NCBI GenBank assembly: GCA_964016885.1
Contig: OZ024744.1
Coordinates: 74,306,993-74,370,992 of the forward strand
Reading direction: 5' to 3'
DNA: 64,000 bases
Origin: Eledone cirrhosa
Taxonomy: Eukaryota; Mollusca; Cephalopoda; Octopoda; Eledonidae
Positions 62,501 to 64,000 of the stretch are shown here, one piece after another. The notes beneath the pieces are model-generated. The model worked only from the letters and a program-made list of their open reading frames with translations. It searched no databases and was not told where the DNA came from. Position 1 is the first letter of the stretch, and each line of letters opens with the position of its first letter. A program made the position numbers and the translations under genes.

Positions 62501-63160
62501 GAGACTGAAGGACTGATTATATCCGCACAAGATCAGTGTCTGCCAACAAAAAATTACCAAGCCAACATAATAAAAAATGGGTGCAGCCCATTATGCCGTG
62601 TATGCAAAAAACAACCAGAGACCATTGACCATATAATTTCAATGTGCAGTCCTATAGCTCCAACCGAATACCTAAACAGGCATGACAGAGCTGCACAATA
62701 CATACATTGGATAATGTGCAAGCATTTTGACCTGCCCCATCAAAAGAATTGGTGGGAGCATCAACCACCTCCCATACTTGAAAAAGATCACATCTCAATC
62801 TTGTGGAACTTTAGCATTCAAACAGACCGAAAAATAGATGCAAATAGACCTGATATAATATTGAAGGACTTTCAAAGGAGGGTATGCCTGCTAATTGATA
62901 TGTCTGTTCCAATAGACAAGAATGTATCTATAAAAACATTTGAAAAATTGAGCAAGTATAAAGACCTGGAGATAGAAATTGGAAAAATGTGGAAATTGAG
63001 AACTAAAACAATACCAGTGGTTGTAGGCGCTCTGGGAATGATACCTAAGGGGTCTAACGACTACTTATCGCAAATCCCAGGAAACCCGCGTATAGGAGAA
63101 ATACAAAAGATAGTACTAATGGGAACTGCCCATATACTAAGGAAGATCCTGTCAATATAA
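59510..63160 (+). CDS. A3 ORF: Myb-like - RT - CCHC - restriction-like endonuclease, 1,216 aa, intact
   Basis: The only long intact protein of the window. A lysine-rich N-terminus carries a Myb-like start (KWSREDNKEVLEAFYTAM, W72), as in R2/R4-type elements, where N-terminal Myb and zinc motifs bind the target. RT: NYRPITCLTTMYKIL, motif A AWIDYKKAFD (596-605), motif B IFQGDSLSPLLF, motif C YMDD (701-704), then YKYLGVCEGDGIKHS. Near the end C1029, C1032, H1041 and C1046 form the Cys/His motif; the RLE core follows with RPD (1113-1115) and LLIDMSVP (D1130), then a Lys/Tyr-rich stretch. All catalytic residues are present and no stop interrupts it, so the copy could be recently active. Start chosen as the first ATG after stop-rich UTR. 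Confidence 0.9.
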   Translation: MSNDEISYRIGRHPGKKGPRPSERNQTGVEKSANGSNLPITSELETSHNRNTPTVGPPCSPPRNPKKKREKWSREDNKEVLEAFYTAMYYPSNTSNTEQTYINWKKKHPENRGYIDSNKLANIRRNIVRKKLLTDIEIDQIKLVAQSQRRENEACVSENEVKCNTSNPRVGAESLATEQIKERSEKVEGVHAQDETPNENNEIVNDKEMNENELANLKDEIMIEWMKMKESDMGERDTLPKIQNSKQNQKIIHKTNIILKNIIITNKLSITDLNHLYYASAKVTTHLCGVKMKKQRNSHKKSTWQDNINRQINLLRSDIEILTNYKVGEHVKQTKLRKLKKKYSIRSTCDIDMLIETIKQKVSAKAARIRRFEKRSRFYKDNNMFKNNQRNFYRKIGKSTITAKSIPPKEEVQEFWEKIWAEEKVHNIHAPWIDRQMKETAHLEEQTWENITVEQLRLALRKTSKWKSPGKDKIQNFWINAFTESHELLAQLYNEIVKEPEKIPSWLVNGITFLLPKNDETNNPKNYRPITCLTTMYKILTSVLTEYTYDHLITNDLFPIEQKGCKRGSYGCKDQLLVNKMILEDCHNRHKNLSIAWIDYKKAFDSLPHSWIEKCLEIFKISPVIRRFLSFGMRTWRTTLLLNSETKSLEAGEVNINCGIFQGDSLSPLLFCIALIPLSKMLNETKHGYRVYDKTINHLFYMDDLKLFAKNDEQLQGLLSTVKQFSDDIKMEFGLDKCAKATFTRGKLLKSSDINLDRGNVIRELDQEQTYKYLGVCEGDGIKHSTMRERLRKECYRRVRAILRTELNARNRIDAINTLAIPVVTYSYNVINWSSTEIRRLDTKIRKFLTMHRMHHPKADIDRIYLPRKEGGRGLIQLDIALKTATIGLSTYLRESHDWMIKLVLKHESTKRSYSITKDAQRYSNGLQISEVPFTAEMENTEKAKQVKVTAKKELLQKLAKKWQEKPLYGKYPERANNPDVDKTLTHQWLASSGLKSETEGLIISAQDQCLPTKNYQANIIKNGCSPLCRVCKKQPETIDHIISMCSPIAPTEYLNRHDRAAQYIHWIMCKHFDLPHQKNWWEHQPPPILEKDHISILWNFSIQTDRKIDANRPDIILKDFQRRVCLLIDMSVPIDKNVSIKTFEKLSKYKDLEIEIGKMWKLRTKTIPVVVGALGMIPKGSNDYLSQIPGNPRIGEIQKIVLMGTAHILRKILSI

Positions 63161-63300
63161 GTACATCACAAGTCTAAACACTAAGGATGCATGTGTGAAT
63201 ATGTGTGTTCTTTCTTGAACATGGCGGACCTTGTTGTCTCTTGAGGTCACTGGTTGTGACTTGGTGATAACTCGTATAAACATAAAGCAAGATAAATGCA

Positions 63301-63324
63301 AATAATAATAATAATATTAATAAC

Positions 63325-63396
<72 letters not shown>

Positions 63397-63400
63397 GAAT
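63301..63400. repeat. (TAA)n after A3
   Basis: About 30 TAA units with a few changes near the element end. Confidence 0.95.
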
Positions 63401-64000
63401 AAGGGAAGAAGACGCACGAGGTGACGGAGGTCATGAAATCGCTCCCGTAAGTTTTGAATTTTTAACATATTTAAATCATTTGTGAAATAACAACTCTTAG
63501 TACAAATGCTACGTAAAGCACCTGGCTTGAGCCCCAAAAAAATTCGGACCCAAAATATATTGTTATAAGGCTCAAATATTCAAATATTCAACTTTGTATT
63601 GTACACTGTATATCCCAAAAAAAATGGCTATAAATGGAAGAAGAAGACCCCCCCCCCCTCCTCTCCTCTGGCTACACTATATAGGACAGCTAAACTCACC
63701 AACACCAGAAACTAGATACACCACCCACCCCATCATCTGTGTACACTAAACACAACAGCATTTTCACCTTCACCGCCACCGCTCACTACGGCCATCATTA
63801 CCACCACTATCCCATCACCGCCGCCACCACCCCCTGACTCCTTCACTGCTGCTGCCACCGCTACAGCACCATCACTACAGTAATACGGTCGCATCACCGC
63901 CACCACTGCCTCGGTATCGACATCACCACCACCACTGTCTCAGTATCGCCAACGCCGCCAGTCTCTGCTGGCTACCACTTCCACATTATAGAATTCCTAC
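63401..64000 (+). mobile_element. Probable 5' UTR of a further A-family copy, cut by the window
   Basis: 63,401-63,740 matches 58,432-58,760 at roughly 80% by eye (AAGGGAAGAAGACGCACGAGG; CTCCCGTAAGTTTT; TACACTATATAG; CACCAACACCAGAAACT). Both copies begin directly after (TAA)n. The rest is (CAC/CCG)-rich sequence. Since the match is clearly below identity it is not a recent target-site duplication. Confidence 0.55.

Larger units (their letters stand above)
58432..63300 (+). mobile_element. R4/Dong-like LINE copy A3, apparently full length with intact ORF
   Basis: 5' border in (AAT)n, a long putative 5' UTR (58,432-59,509), one ORF (59,510-63,160) and a short 3' UTR ending AAATGCAA then (TAA)n. 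The 5' UTR boundary is an inference: its first 350 bases recur at 63,401 after the next (TAA)n. A SINE scrap at 59,215-59,262 inside it could mean the 5' UTR is composite or that a separate repeat lies in front of the element. Confidence 0.75.

Noticed and set aside
58432..63740. The 58.4-kb and 63.4-kb leader copies as a target-site duplication of A3
   Set aside because: They differ at roughly one base in five, too much for a duplication made when the still-intact A3 inserted.

Overview
The window looks like non-genic animal DNA, most likely from a cephalopod (Octopus-like). The reasons are dense tRNA-derived SINEs with a shared body, Tx1-type and R4/Dong-type LINEs, a Penelope-like fragment, and very abundant trinucleotide and TA/CATA microsatellites. 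No host protein-coding gene, rRNA gene or convincing tRNA gene is visible. Everything that codes is a retroelement, mostly decayed. The species is inferred from the style of the repeats, not proven.

Layout. 1-15,855 is a satellite array of about 230 copies of a 69-bp monomer, with larger segmental duplications and one internal inversion. 15,856-17,626 holds SINE pieces and (ATC)n/(ACT)n/(AAT)n microsatellites. 17,627-25,086 holds two minus-strand Tx1-like LINE copies (T1 long, T2 5'-truncated) lying head to tail and joined by (AAT)n. 25,087-25,668 is a row of three SINEs. 25,669-28,330 is dominated by a tract of more than 2 kb made almost only of A and C. 28,330-36,270 is AT-rich: TA/CATA/GA microsatellites, a Penelope-like GIY-YIG endonuclease fragment, two hammerhead-ribozyme-like motifs, large hairpins and a Tx1 tail (T5). 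36,265-38,270 is a degraded restriction-like-endonuclease (RLE) LINE, lineage C. 38,986-39,486 holds two SINEs.

39,487-56,163 is a chain of LINEs separated almost only by (ATT)n: T3 (+), a SINE, A1 (-), A2 (-), B (-), T4 (+). 56,200-58,380 holds a SINE, an unclassified repeat and another LINE fragment. 58,432-63,300 holds A3, an R4/Dong-like LINE with one uninterrupted 1,216-aa ORF: Myb-like N-terminus, reverse transcriptase (RT), CCHC motif and RLE. From 63,401 the putative 5' UTR of A3 starts again, which suggests a further head-to-tail copy running off the window.

How it fits together. Elements of at least two unrelated machineries (Tx1-like with an APE nuclease, R4-like with an RLE nuclease) repeatedly border TAA/ATT microsatellites, often on both their 5' and 3' sides. 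The simplest reading is that these microsatellites act as reusable landing sites, so LINEs accumulate there as a chain. The alternative is that (TAA)n is only an element-made 3' tail. The 5' junctions inside TAA repeats, and one Tx1 copy with a (TATC)n tail instead, argue for target choice but do not prove it.
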